A DNA stretch of 64,000 bases from assembly GCF_026153455.1 (NCBI RefSeq), contig NZ_CP110629.1:248001-312000 (forward strand), given 5' to 3'. A program made the position numbers and the translations under genes. Shown one piece after another: positions 50,794 to 63,271 of the stretch. This DNA is from Marinimicrobium sp. C6131 (GTDB lineage: Bacteria; Pseudomonadota; Gammaproteobacteria; Pseudomonadales; Cellvibrionaceae). The notes below the pieces were generated by a model that was given only the letters and a program-made list of their open reading frames with translations, was not told the DNA's origin and did no database searches. Numbering within the stretch: the stretch's first letter is position 1; every line of letters starts with the position of its first letter.

Positions 50794-51666
50794 TTAGATA
50801 ACTTGCTCCCACAGCGCAGCAACAATCGGGCTCTGTAGCCGGCGTCTCAGCACGCAGATGCCCGTTTCGAAAGGCCCCAAATCCGGCTGCTGCGGCAGCG
50901 GTTTAACCCGCTGGCGCAGGGGGCTGTTTCTGAGCACAATCTCTGGCACCAATCCGACCCCGAAACCGAGGCTCACCATGCTGACGATTGCCTCATTGCC
51001 TTTGACCTCGGCGTAAATGTCGGGTGTCAGCTGCTGTGCCCGGCACCAGCCGTCAAAGCGCTCCCGGGCAATACCCTCCTCCGGGATGATGATCGGCCAG
51101 TGTCGCCAATCCTGCTCGGAGCCGGCCTGATTGGAGAGTAACGCCGGGTCCTCGGGGCCGATGAACACCAGGGGTGACTCGGCAATGGACTTGAACTCCA
51201 GGCTCCCCGGGAGACGGTCGGGGCGAGCGGCAATCGCGATATCCTCCTGTCCCGCCAGAATGCGCTGGACCGCCTGGGCGGGGTCCCCCGTGTGCAGTTT
51301 GATGGCGATGCCGGGGTAGCTGCCCCGGAACTGGGTCAACAGGTCGTGCAAAAAGCTGTAGCTGGCGGTCACCGAGCAGTAAATACTCAGTTGGCCGCGC
51401 AGCTCGTCGGCGCCCTGGTGCAGAGCTTCCTGAAAGGTTTCCCATTGTTGAAGGCTTTCCCGGGCAAACCGCTGAAATCGTTCGCCCTCGGGCGTCAGGT
51501 TCACCGACCGGTTATCCCTCAGCATCAGAGTTACACCCAGTTCCTCTTCAAGCTGCTTCAGGTTGCGGCTGATGGTGGAAGGGCTGACATGACACTGGGT
51601 GGCGGCTCGGCCAAAGTGGCGTGTAGCGGCGAGCGCCAGGTAGAGGCGAAGCTTTGTGGCATCCAT
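50794..51666 (-). CDS. ilvY: LysR-type regulator IlvY
   Basis: A 290-residue LysR regulator. The N-terminal helix-turn-helix (RHFGRAATQCHVSPSTISRNLKQLEEELG) and effector domain follow E. coli IlvY closely, including LSIYCSVTASYS, the TGDPAQAV loop, GNEAIVSMVSLGFGVGLVPE and the FETGICVLRRRL end. It is divergent from ilvC and a 15-bp LysR palindrome lies in the gap, exactly as in enteric ilvY-ilvC. It should activate ilvC in response to acetolactate or acetohydroxybutyrate. High GC separates it from the island on its left. Confidence 0.93.
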   Translation of the reverse strand: MDATKLRLYLALAATRHFGRAATQCHVSPSTISRNLKQLEEELGVTLMLRDNRSVNLTPEGERFQRFARESLQQWETFQEALHQGADELRGQLSIYCSVTASYSFLHDLLTQFRGSYPGIAIKLHTGDPAQAVQRILAGQEDIAIAARPDRLPGSLEFKSIAESPLVFIGPEDPALLSNQAGSEQDWRHWPIIIPEEGIARERFDGWCRAQQLTPDIYAEVKGNEAIVSMVSLGFGVGLVPEIVLRNSPLRQRVKPLPQQPDLGPFETGICVLRRRLQSPIVAALWEQVI

Positions 51667-51691
51667 CGGGATCTCCGGCGGTCGATTGCTG

Positions 51692-51706
51692 TTGCATTAT
51701 ATGCAA
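51692..51706. promoter_or_regulatory. IlvY operator (LysR-type palindrome)
   Basis: TTGCATTATATGCAA is a perfect TTGCA-N5-TGCAA palindrome in the 157-bp gap between ilvY and ilvC, the form of the enteric IlvY operator. A half-site TTGCG (51714-51718) about two helical turns nearer ilvC may be part of a second, weaker operator. Confidence 0.75.
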
Positions 51707-51823
51707 TATCAAGTTGCGAATATATCATTTTACGTTATGAATGTTTTTCCTTAAACTGCCGGCCGATATTTAAGTACCCTCTGATCAATTCCCCGCCGTC
51801 AGGCGACTATTCAGGAGATGAAC

Positions 51824-52840
51824 ATGCACGTTTATTACGACAAAGATTGTGATCTTTCCATCATCAAGGGCAAGAAAGTAGCCATTCTGGGCTACGGCTC
51901 CCAGGGCCACGCGCACGCCAACAACCTGAAAGACTCGGGTGTTGAAGTTGTGGTCGGTCTGCGCGAAGGCTCTGGCTCGGTCAAGAAAGCCGAAGGCGCT
52001 GGCCTGAAAGTGGCCAATGTGGCCGAGGCGGTGAAAAGTGCCGATATCGTCATGGTTCTGACCCCGGACGAGTTCCAGTCCGCGCTCTATAAAGACGAGA
52101 TCGAGCCCAATCTGAAGCAGGGAGCCACCCTGGCTTTCGCCCACGGCTTTGCCATCCACTACAACCAGATCGTGCCCCGTCAGGATCTGGATGTCATCAT
52201 GGTGGCACCCAAGGCTCCGGGTCACACCGTTCGCACCGAGTTCGTCAAAGGCGGCGGTATTCCGGATCTGATCGCGATTTTCCAGGATGCTTCCGGCAAG
52301 GCCAAAGACGTGGCACTGTCCTACGCTTCCGCCATCGGCGGCGGTCGTACCGGTATCATTGAAACCACCTTCAAAGACGAAACCGAAACCGACCTGTTCG
52401 GTGAGCAGGCGGTGCTGTGTGGCGGTACCGTTGAGCTGGTCAAGGCCGGCTTTGAAACCCTGGTGGAAGCCGGTTATGCCCCGGAAATGGCCTACTTCGA
52501 GTGTCTGCATGAGTTGAAGCTGATTGTTGACCTGATGTACGAAGGCGGTATTGCCGACATGAACTACTCCATCTCCAACAACGCGGAGTATGGTGAGTAT
52601 GTGACCGGTCCCCAGGTCATCAATGACGAGTCCCGCGAAGCCATGCGTCAGGCCCTGCGCAACATCCAGAACGGTGAGTACGCCAAGCGCTTTATCAGCG
52701 AAGGCGCTCTGAACTACCCGGAGATGACCGCCCGTCGTCGTCTGAATGCGGCGCACCCGATCGAGCAGGTAGGTGAGCGCCTGCGCGCCATGATGCCCTG
52801 GATCGGTTCCAACAAGATCATCGACAAAACCAAGAACTGA
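51824..52840 (+). CDS. ilvC: Ketol-acid reductoisomerase (NADP+)
   Basis: A 338-residue class I enzyme for the second step of branched-chain amino-acid synthesis. It shows the NADP-binding GYGSQGHAHANNLKDSG, the metal-site residues in the C-terminal knotted domain (ETDLFGEQAVLCGG and CLHELKLIVDLMYEGG) and GLREGSGSVKKAE. The ATG at 51824 is chosen because AGGAG lies six bases upstream; the ATG at 51818 would abut that site. The resulting MHVYYDKDCDLSII matches pseudomonad IlvC. It is divergent from ilvY and followed by a terminator, then pssA, which is also the Pseudomonas order. Confidence 0.97.
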   Translation: MHVYYDKDCDLSIIKGKKVAILGYGSQGHAHANNLKDSGVEVVVGLREGSGSVKKAEGAGLKVANVAEAVKSADIVMVLTPDEFQSALYKDEIEPNLKQGATLAFAHGFAIHYNQIVPRQDLDVIMVAPKAPGHTVRTEFVKGGGIPDLIAIFQDASGKAKDVALSYASAIGGGRTGIIETTFKDETETDLFGEQAVLCGGTVELVKAGFETLVEAGYAPEMAYFECLHELKLIVDLMYEGGIADMNYSISNNAEYGEYVTGPQVINDESREAMRQALRNIQNGEYAKRFISEGALNYPEMTARRRLNAAHPIEQVGERLRAMMPWIGSNKIIDKTKN

Positions 52841-52881
52841 GTTCTTGCGCAAAGGCCCGTTGAGGCCCTGAGCATCCGCTC

Positions 52882-52914
52882 AGCCCGCTGTGGGGTCACC
52901 TGCAGCGGGCTTTC
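52882..52914 (+). terminator. Terminator-like hairpin after ilvC
   Basis: AGCCCGCTG (52882-52890) pairs with CAGCGGGCT (52903-52911) across a 12-base loop, followed by only three T residues. It separates ilvC from pssA. Confidence 0.6.
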
Positions 52915-52953
52915 GTGTACCATGGGGGCAGGAAATTCAGTGTTGAGGTGGCT

Positions 52954-53865
52954 ATGACGAACAATGATCAGGACTCCCGTCTTCAGGAAGGCGATGAAGG
53001 GTTTCTTCCCTTCGATGAGCATGTAGAGGAGGTGTCAGAGAACGGCAAGAAAGTCCGACATCGGGGGGTGTATTTTTTGCCGAACCTGTTCACGACCGGG
53101 GCACTCTTTGCCGGGTTCTACGCCATCATCTCCGCTATGCATGGTAATTTTGACAGTGCCGCAATCGCCATTTTCGTTGCCATGGCGCTCGACGGCCTGG
53201 ATGGGCGGGTTGCCCGCCTCACCAACACTTCAAGCGCCTTCGGCGAACAATATGACAGTCTGTCGGATATGGTGTCGTTTGGCTTGGCTCCGTCTCTGGT
53301 CATGTTCAGCTGGGCGCTGTCGGATCTGGGTAAGCTCGGCTGGGCGGCCGCCTTTGTGTTCGCCGTATGCGCCGCCTTGCGTCTGGCCCGGTTCAATACC
53401 CAGATAGGGGTGGTCGACAAAAAGTACTTTGTCGGTCTGGCCAGTCCGCCGTCGGCGGCGATTCTCGCTTCCATCGTCTGGACCGGCCATAGCGGCGATG
53501 TGTCCGTATCCGTTGCGGTGGCCTCGGCACTGATAACCACCATCGCCGGGCTGTTGATGGTCAGCAACGTCCGCTACTACAGCTTCAAGGATATCGACTT
53601 CCGCGGTCGGGTGCCCTTTGTTGTCATGCTTATGGTGGTCGGGGTTTTTGTGGTGGTCAGCATCAACCCGCCGGTGGTGCTGCTCTGCATGTCGGTCACC
53701 TACGGTCTATCGGGACCGGTCATCTGGTTGTGGCGTCGTCGCGCCTCCCTGGTGGGATGGGCGAATAACGGTAAAGAGCGTGGCGAGGACTCAGAAAGCC
53801 CGGATCAGCGCCCCTCTGAAACAGGCGACTCGGGTGCCTCCGAGGAAGTCCGGCGAGAGCCGTAA
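52954..53865 (+). CDS. pssA: CDP-diacylglycerol-serine O-phosphatidyltransferase
   Basis: A 303-residue polytopic membrane enzyme making phosphatidylserine, the precursor of phosphatidylethanolamine. The CDP-alcohol phosphotransferase signature is intact (DGLDGRVARL, then GEQYDSLSDMVSFG, giving DGxxAR-G-D-D). About seven hydrophobic helices follow, and hydrophilic ends of about 45 residues lie on both sides. The ATG at 52954 follows TGAGGTG. Its position after ilvC is as in P. aeruginosa. The rRNA promoter region starts within 20 bp of its stop. Confidence 0.95.
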   Translation: MTNNDQDSRLQEGDEGFLPFDEHVEEVSENGKKVRHRGVYFLPNLFTTGALFAGFYAIISAMHGNFDSAAIAIFVAMALDGLDGRVARLTNTSSAFGEQYDSLSDMVSFGLAPSLVMFSWALSDLGKLGWAAAFVFAVCAALRLARFNTQIGVVDKKYFVGLASPPSAAILASIVWTGHSGDVSVSVAVASALITTIAGLLMVSNVRYYSFKDIDFRGRVPFVVMLMVVGVFVVVSINPPVVLLCMSVTYGLSGPVIWLWRRRASLVGWANNGKERGEDSESPDQRPSETGDSGASEEVRREP

Positions 53866-53883
53866 AATTTTTTCAAAAAGTAC

Positions 53884-53912
53884 TTGCGCGCCCCGGATCA
53901 TATCCGTATAGT
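53884..53912 (+). promoter_or_regulatory. rRNA operon promoter P1
   Basis: TTGCGC (53884-53889) and TATAGT (53907-53912) are 17 bp apart, preceded by an A/T tract suited to an UP element. It is the most distal of three tandem promoters of the rrn operon and lies right after pssA. Confidence 0.7.
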
Positions 53913-53986
53913 TCGCGCCTCTTCCGGAGTGAAGGGCAAGCCAAAAGGACGAGGCGCTGCTTGAAAAACTTTTTGAAAATTAAGGG

Positions 53987-54014
53987 TTTACAAGCAAAAG
54001 TTAAAGTGTATAAT
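53987..54014 (+). promoter_or_regulatory. rRNA operon promoter P2
   Basis: TTTACA (53987-53992, five of six) and a perfect TATAAT (54009-54014) are 16 bp apart, with an upstream run TTGAAAAACTTTTTGAAAAT as a likely UP element and a GC-rich discriminator (GCGCAGC) downstream, as expected for stringent control. Confidence 0.75.
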
Positions 54015-54132
54015 GCGCAGCTCCTGACGGATGAGGAGCGAATCACGAAGGCCGCGAAGCGGTGTTTGGGTTCGGCGTTTTGAGAAGGTTTTTGAGGCTC
54101 TTCGGGGCCGGCAAAAAAGTTTCAAAAAACGC

Positions 54133-54160
54133 TTGCAGAAACGGATTTGATGCGTATAAT
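54133..54160 (+). promoter_or_regulatory. rRNA operon promoter P3
   Basis: TTGCAG (54133-54138) and a perfect TATAAT (54155-54160) are 16 bp apart, with an A/T-rich AAAAAAGTTTCAAAAAA just upstream. It is the promoter nearest the 16S gene, about 235 bp before it. Confidence 0.75.
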
Positions 54161-54196
54161 TCGCATCCCACGGTTGAGGCGCTGCCCTCGCCGAGA

Positions 54197-54207
54197 GTTC
54201 TTTAAAA
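54197..54207 (+). promoter_or_regulatory. rrn leader boxA-like antitermination site
   Basis: GTTCTTTAAAA resembles the Nus boxA core (GCTCTTTAACA) and lies between promoter P3 and the 16S gene, the normal position for the leader antitermination signal. Confidence 0.5.
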
Positions 54208-54394
54208 GTGAGATCAAGCAATGCGTGTGGGCGCTTGCGAGGCAATCGGCGACACAAGATTGTCAGACGCAAGTGACTCATCAATTCATCAGTAATGATG
54301 TTTTAAGGTTAACGAGCGTCTGAGCCAAAATTAAGGTTCTTGAGGTATCCGGTCAGTAGTTTGTAGTTGTCCGGAATAAGAACCGCAGTGATTT

Positions 54395-55926
<1,532 letters not shown>

Positions 55927-56057
55927 AACGATACGCCGTTTCGCTTCGTAAGCGTCCACACGCATTGCTTGATCGACTGGATTAGCAGTAAGACTCTGCA
56001 AGCTACACGCCTCGCTGCAAGTACCAAGGTTTCATGTTGCTTGCAGTATTAAGTTCT

Positions 56058-56134
<77 letters not shown>

Positions 56135-56241
56135 CTTTTCCGCCAGGCGGCGCTGCGCAAAAGCTCACGTGTTGTTAACACGCTACGCTTTCACGCACCA
56201 CCACCTGACGAAAAAGCCATTTCCTTGCCTGGAAATATTTT

Positions 56242-56317
56242 GGGGCTATAGCTCAGCTGGGAGAGCGCCTGCCTTGCACGCAGGAGGTCAGCGGTTCGAT
56301 CCCGCTTAGCTCCACCA
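56242..56317 (+). tRNA. tRNA-Ala (UGC)
   Basis: 76 nt with acceptor strands GGGGCTA and TAGCTCC, anticodon TGC within CTTGCACG, T-loop GTTCGATC and encoded CCA. It is the second spacer tRNA of the rrn operon. Confidence 0.96.
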
Positions 56318-56343
56318 TTTACAGAGTTGTTTAGGTGGAAAGG

Positions 56344-56423
56344 TCAGCTGGGAGAGCGCCTGCCTTGCACGCAGGAGGTCAGCCCGGGGTCGCGCACGAC
56401 TTCGATCCCGCTTAGCTCCACCA
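56344..56423 (+). pseudogene. Broken second copy of tRNA-Ala in the rrn spacer
   Basis: A 40-base block (56344-56383) is identical to positions 56253-56292 of the real tRNA-Ala, covering the D and anticodon arms including TGC. A 23-base block (56401-56423) is identical to its T-loop, 3' acceptor strand and CCA. Between them 17 bases (CCGGGGTCGCGCACGAC) replace the GG of the T stem, and the 5' acceptor strand is missing (GGTGGAAAGG precedes the copy). It cannot fold as a normal tRNA. Confidence 0.85.
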
Positions 56424-56527
56424 CTTATTTTTCTTACTGCTAATTGATAGAAGTCAGTCAATTGACTTTTTGTCTGAGCCCGCCAGGGCTTGTTCAAAGA
56501 AGTTAACTGACTGGTTTTTACGCCAGA

Positions 56528-56540
56528 TGCTCTTTAACAA
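56528..56540 (+). promoter_or_regulatory. Spacer boxA antitermination site
   Basis: TGCTCTTTAACAA matches the Nus boxA consensus exactly and lies between the spacer tRNAs and the 23S gene, where it supports antitermination through the long 23S transcript. Confidence 0.8.
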
Positions 56541-56699
56541 GGTGATACAGTAAGTTGTACATTGCTGATTAATTTGACGATTGTGTATCTCTACACAAAA
56601 GTCCGGCGATCGCAACGACTTGCATTGAAACGTGACAGTTTACTGTGACGGTTTGATTGAGCGTTGTGATGAATCGTAAAGCAGTCGTTTGTGTTATAT

Positions 56700-59588
<2,889 letters not shown>

Positions 59589-59790
59589 ATAACAGAGACG
59601 ACTGAATACGACAGCCGGACTTCTGTGCAGAGACAGACACAATCGACACAGCCTTGTACAACTTACTGTATCACCCCCCTATTTGAGAATGGCGGCGCTC
59701 CACCAGTGAGTTAATACTGGCATCGTTCCAGACGATGCTCAGCATACACTCCACCCCTGGAGATAAGACCAACCCGGACTCAAACCAGTT

Positions 59791-59909
59791 TGCTTGACGA
59801 TCATAGCGAGTTGGAACCACCTGATCCCATTCCGAACTCAGAAGTGAAACGACTTAGCGCCGATGGTAGTGTGGGGTTTCCCCATGTGAGAGTAGGTCAT
59901 CGTCAAGCT
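59791..59909 (+). rRNA. rrf: 5S ribosomal RNA
   Basis: About 119 nt. The ends TGCTTGACGA and TCGTCAAGC pair to form helix I, and the conserved CCGAACTCAGAAGTGAAAC is present. It ends the rrn operon, 8-12 bases before the terminator. Confidence 0.95.
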
Positions 59910-59916
59910 CTTAAAT

Positions 59917-59952
59917 TAAAACGCCCTGTCGGTAACCCGGCAGGGCGTTTTT
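59917..59952 (+). terminator. Rho-independent terminator of the rrn operon
   Basis: ACGCCCTGTCGG (59921-59932) pairs with CCGGCAGGGCGT (59937-59948), one G-T pair, around a 4-base loop and is followed by TTTTT; an AAAA run precedes it, so it may also work on the other strand. Confidence 0.92.
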
Positions 59953-60028
59953 CTTGTGTGCCAGAAAAGTTCCTCTCCGCTATACTGATCCCTACACTGA
60001 TAAAACGTCTTTCAAGGCTGGAGTCTCT

Positions 60029-61195
60029 ATGCAATACGACGTTGTGGTGGTTGGCGGTGGTATTCAGGGGGTGGGCGTTGCGCAGGCGGCGGCGGCTGGC
60101 GGCTACTCGGTTTTACTGTTGGAAAAAACCGCCTTGGCGGCCGCCACTTCCAGTGCCTCTTCGAAATTGATCCATGGCGGGCTTCGCTACCTGGAATCGG
60201 CCCAATTTGGCTTGGTTCGCGAGAGTCTGAAGGAGCGGGCTTTGCTGCTTGAGCTGGCGCCGGAGTTGGTCAAGCGTATCGATATGCATATCCCGGTCTA
60301 TCGCTCTTCGTCCCGCTCTTCCGGAAAGATTTCCATCGGCTTGTGGCTCTATCGGATGCTGTCCGGCTTCGATGATGATTCGGAGTTTTCTCGCGTGCAT
60401 CGCAGTCAGTGGTTAGCACTGGATGGCTTGCGGACGGATGATCTGCTGGCGGTGTTCAGATACCGGGAAGCCCAAACCGACGATGCCGCTTTGACCCGGG
60501 CGGTCTGGGCTTCGGCGGAATCTCTGGGCGCGGAGCTGGCCATGCCGGCGGAACTGGTATCGGCGGAGTGTCATCCCGCCGGCTGTGAAATCTTCTATCG
60601 CCATGAGGGGAAGGAGGTTTCTGTGGAGGCGGGAGTGCTGGTGAACTGTGCCGGTCCCTGGGGAACAGAGGTCATTAACCGGGTCACGCCTGCCATGACC
60701 GGGCCCGAGGTGGACCTGGTTCAGGGAGCCCACCTGCTGCTGCCCCCTGATCTGAAACACCACTTCTATCTGGAAGCCCCGGATGATCGACGGGCGGTTT
60801 TCGCTCTGCCCTGGAATAACCGGTTGCTGGTCGGCACCACAGAAACGATGCATAAAGGGGATCCTGCGAAGGCGGCCTGTACGCCCGAGGAGCGTGATTA
60901 TCTGCTGCGGACGCTTCAGCATTATTTCCCGTCGCTGAACACCCGGACCTCCGATATCGAGTCGTTTGCCGGCTTGCGAGTGCTGCCCAGAGCCGAGGGC
61001 AGTGCGTTTGGCCGGTCCAGGGAGGTGCTTTTCCATGCCGACAATGAAGAGCAGCCCAGGTTGTTATCCGTGATGGGAGGAAAACTGACGACGTATCGCG
61101 CAACCGCGGAACAGGTCGTTGAACGCCTGGCTCCCAGCTTGCCGCGTCGCCGCCCGGTGGCGAACACTCGGGAGCTGCCGCTCACTCCTTCCTGA
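60029..61195 (+). CDS. GlpD-like FAD-dependent glycerol-3-phosphate dehydrogenase/oxidase family protein (short form)
   Basis: A 388-residue oxidoreductase. The Rossmann FAD motif VVVGGGIQGVG starts at residue 6, followed by SSKLIHGGLRYLE, a hallmark of the GlpD/GlpO family, then FRYREAQTDDAAL, GVLVNCAGPWG and the terminal VMGGKLTTYRATAEQ. It stops right after that last motif and lacks the roughly 110-residue C-terminal helical domain of GlpD (about 500 residues), so the substrate may differ. The ATG at 60029 with CTGGAG upstream is preferred over an open extension reaching into the rrn terminator. Its 3' end overlaps the convergent DUF2971 gene by 14 bp. It stands alone, without glpK, glpF or glpR. 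Confidence 0.85.
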   Translation: MQYDVVVVGGGIQGVGVAQAAAAGGYSVLLLEKTALAAATSSASSKLIHGGLRYLESAQFGLVRESLKERALLLELAPELVKRIDMHIPVYRSSSRSSGKISIGLWLYRMLSGFDDDSEFSRVHRSQWLALDGLRTDDLLAVFRYREAQTDDAALTRAVWASAESLGAELAMPAELVSAECHPAGCEIFYRHEGKEVSVEAGVLVNCAGPWGTEVINRVTPAMTGPEVDLVQGAHLLLPPDLKHHFYLEAPDDRRAVFALPWNNRLLVGTTETMHKGDPAKAACTPEERDYLLRTLQHYFPSLNTRTSDIESFAGLRVLPRAEGSAFGRSREVLFHADNEEQPRLLSVMGGKLTTYRATAEQVVERLAPSLPRRRPVANTRELPLTPS

Positions 61196-62087
61196 TTCGG
61201 GTAAACTCTATCTCGTATTTACCCGGGATGGGAGCGGCCTGGAATAGTTTGGTTTCCGGATAACGGTCCCGCAAAAGTCCCAGAAGACGCTGACGGGCCT
61301 CGCGGGGCATGAAGGCGCCAAAATAGGCGGCTGAAAGGTCGTTTTTCTCAAAGGGGCGGTCGTCGTACCACAGGCTGTCGTCCGCCTCACGGCTGCTGGC
61401 CTGGTCCGTTGCATGATAGAACGCGCGCCACTCCTGCTCGGCTTCGGAAATGGATGGCTTAATCAGGAATTTGTCGGGAAAGCGGGATTGGGCATTGACC
61501 TTTTCCTGATGCAGGATCGCGTTTATCTGCTCTTTGAAAGTGGTGATTTCCGGCCGGTTGAGACTGTACTCCACCGGTTTTGGGTCGGCCAGGGTGGTGT
61601 ATTCACCACACCGGAAACGCAGGGCGATACCCCGGTGGCGGTCGGCAAAATGCTGCCAGGAGGGAAGGTTCTCGACCCTGGCACTGAAACAGCAAATCCG
61701 AAGCTCCCGTGTAAACTTGCGCCAGTCGGCCATGAGCTCTTCAATGGCGACCTGACGCTGGTCAACCATGCGGGACATCAGTTCCTTGAGAACCTCTTCA
61801 GCCTCTTCCGGAGACGCGAAACGCTCCTCATCCCGCCAGCGTCGAATGACGGTGGCCAGTGGGGAGTTGCTGCGAGGTGCCTCGCGGGAAAAAATCATGC
61901 TCGTCGCACTGCGAATCACGCCGTCGAGCAAGGTTAAGGGGTCGAAGGACAGCGGGGTCTGGTGTGTCAGCTCGAAAGGGTCGGACAATAAATGAGGAGC
62001 GCTCCAGCGCAGGCGCTGGGAGCTGAGAATTTGCTCGGCTGTCTGAGCTGAGCAAAATTTCGCCAATGTGTCAGGATAATCGGCCAC
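61182..62087 (-). CDS. DUF2971 domain protein
   Basis: A 301-residue protein. The central part has the DUF2971 hallmark CCFSARVENLPSWQHFADRHRG followed by IALRF, and the N-terminal LRWSAPHLLSDPFEL, also typical of that family. No signal peptide or membrane segment is visible, so it is probably cytosolic. The GTG at 62087 is preferred because a strong AAAGGA lies six bases upstream; the frame stays open to an ATG at 62177, which would add 30 residues and reach towards the pyrB promoter. DUF2971 genes are often accessory and near defence or mobile genes, but here the neighbours are metabolic. Function unknown. Confidence 0.78.
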   Translation of the reverse strand: MADYPDTLAKFCSAQTAEQILSSQRLRWSAPHLLSDPFELTHQTPLSFDPLTLLDGVIRSATSMIFSREAPRSNSPLATVIRRWRDEERFASPEEAEEVLKELMSRMVDQRQVAIEELMADWRKFTRELRICCFSARVENLPSWQHFADRHRGIALRFRCGEYTTLADPKPVEYSLNRPEITTFKEQINAILHQEKVNAQSRFPDKFLIKPSISEAEQEWRAFYHATDQASSREADDSLWYDDRPFEKNDLSAAYFGAFMPREARQRLLGLLRDRYPETKLFQAAPIPGKYEIEFTRIRKE

Positions 62088-62243
62088 AGAGGTTCCTTTG
62101 TCTTCGAAGTGGTGGTTCGCAGGCGGAGTATAACCAAAATCCCACCGGCTGATCAGGTTATCGGCCAATTCCCCCATTTTTGAATGGCTCGGGAGGCGCT
62201 ATACTGAGCGGCAGCTTCAACACACCGCCTAAAGGATCCTCCC

Positions 62244-63260
62244 GTGAATTTTACCGGTTCGCATATTCTCTCCATCCAACAGTTTGAACGCCCCGATATT
62301 GAGCGCATTTTTACCGTGGCGGATGCCATGGCCCCATACGCCCTGCGACGTCGGGTGACTCGCGTGCTGGAGGGCGCCATTCTGGGCAACATGTTCTTTG
62401 AACCCAGCACCCGGACACGGATCAGCTTTGGTAGCGCGTTCAATCTGCTCGGGGGGGAGGTGCGTGAAACCACCGGCATCGAGACATCGGCACTCGCCAA
62501 AGGGGAGTCGCTGTACGACACGGCGCGTGTGCTCTCGGGTTTCAGTGACGTGATCTGCATGCGCCACCCGCAGTCGGGATCGGTGGCGGAGTTTGCGGAG
62601 GCCAGCCGGGTGCCGGTGCTCAACGGAGGGGATGGTGCCAATGAGCACCCGAGTCAGGCGCTACTCGACCTCTATACGATTCGCAAGGAGATGGAGTCCC
62701 GCGGGCGGGGCGTGGATGGTCTGCGCATCGCAATGATTGGAGACCTGAAATACGGCCGTACGGTGCACTCACTGTGCAAACTGCTATGTCTGTACAACGG
62801 CGTTCACGTGACCCTGGTGTCTCCGCGTGAGCTGGCAATGCCTGAGTCGATCGTCGAGCAACTGCGGGAGGCGGGGCACTCGGTGACCGTGACGGAAGAT
62901 CTGCCCAGCAGTATCGCCAGCGTTGATATCGCCTACTCTACCCGAATTCAGGAAGAGCGGTTCGATACCAAGGAAGAGGCGGACCTCTACCGGGGGCGTT
63001 TCCGGTTGAATCAGGCTATTTATACCCAGTATTGCGAACCCAATACCGTCATCATGCACCCCTTACCGAGAGACTCCCGGCAAGAGGCGAACGAGCTGGA
63101 TAACGATCTGAATCAGAACCCCAACCTGGCGATCTTCCGTCAGGCGGATAATGGGGTGGTGGTGCGCATGGCGTTGTTTGCGTTGGTTCTGGACGTGGTT
63201 GACCAGGTGGACCGGTATTCCCGTGAGGTCAATTGGTTCAATTCGTTGCGTCGCCCCTGA
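62244..63260 (+). CDS. pyrB: Aspartate carbamoyltransferase catalytic subunit
   Basis: A 338-residue enzyme joining carbamoyl phosphate and aspartate in pyrimidine synthesis. Substrate-binding motifs are clear: FFEPSTRTR (51-59), the RHPQ and HPSQALLDL segments, GDLKYGRTVHSL and HPLPRDSRQE (272-281). It is closer to E. coli-type PyrB in these segments but about 27 residues longer. No regulatory subunit gene (pyrI) follows; the next gene is convergent. A -10-like TATACT (62200-62205) lies about 40 bp upstream of the start, with a poor -35. Confidence 0.94.
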   Translation: MNFTGSHILSIQQFERPDIERIFTVADAMAPYALRRRVTRVLEGAILGNMFFEPSTRTRISFGSAFNLLGGEVRETTGIETSALAKGESLYDTARVLSGFSDVICMRHPQSGSVAEFAEASRVPVLNGGDGANEHPSQALLDLYTIRKEMESRGRGVDGLRIAMIGDLKYGRTVHSLCKLLCLYNGVHVTLVSPRELAMPESIVEQLREAGHSVTVTEDLPSSIASVDIAYSTRIQEERFDTKEEADLYRGRFRLNQAIYTQYCEPNTVIMHPLPRDSRQEANELDNDLNQNPNLAIFRQADNGVVVRMALFALVLDVVDQVDRYSREVNWFNSLRRP

Positions 63261-63271
63261 CAGATTGGCCG

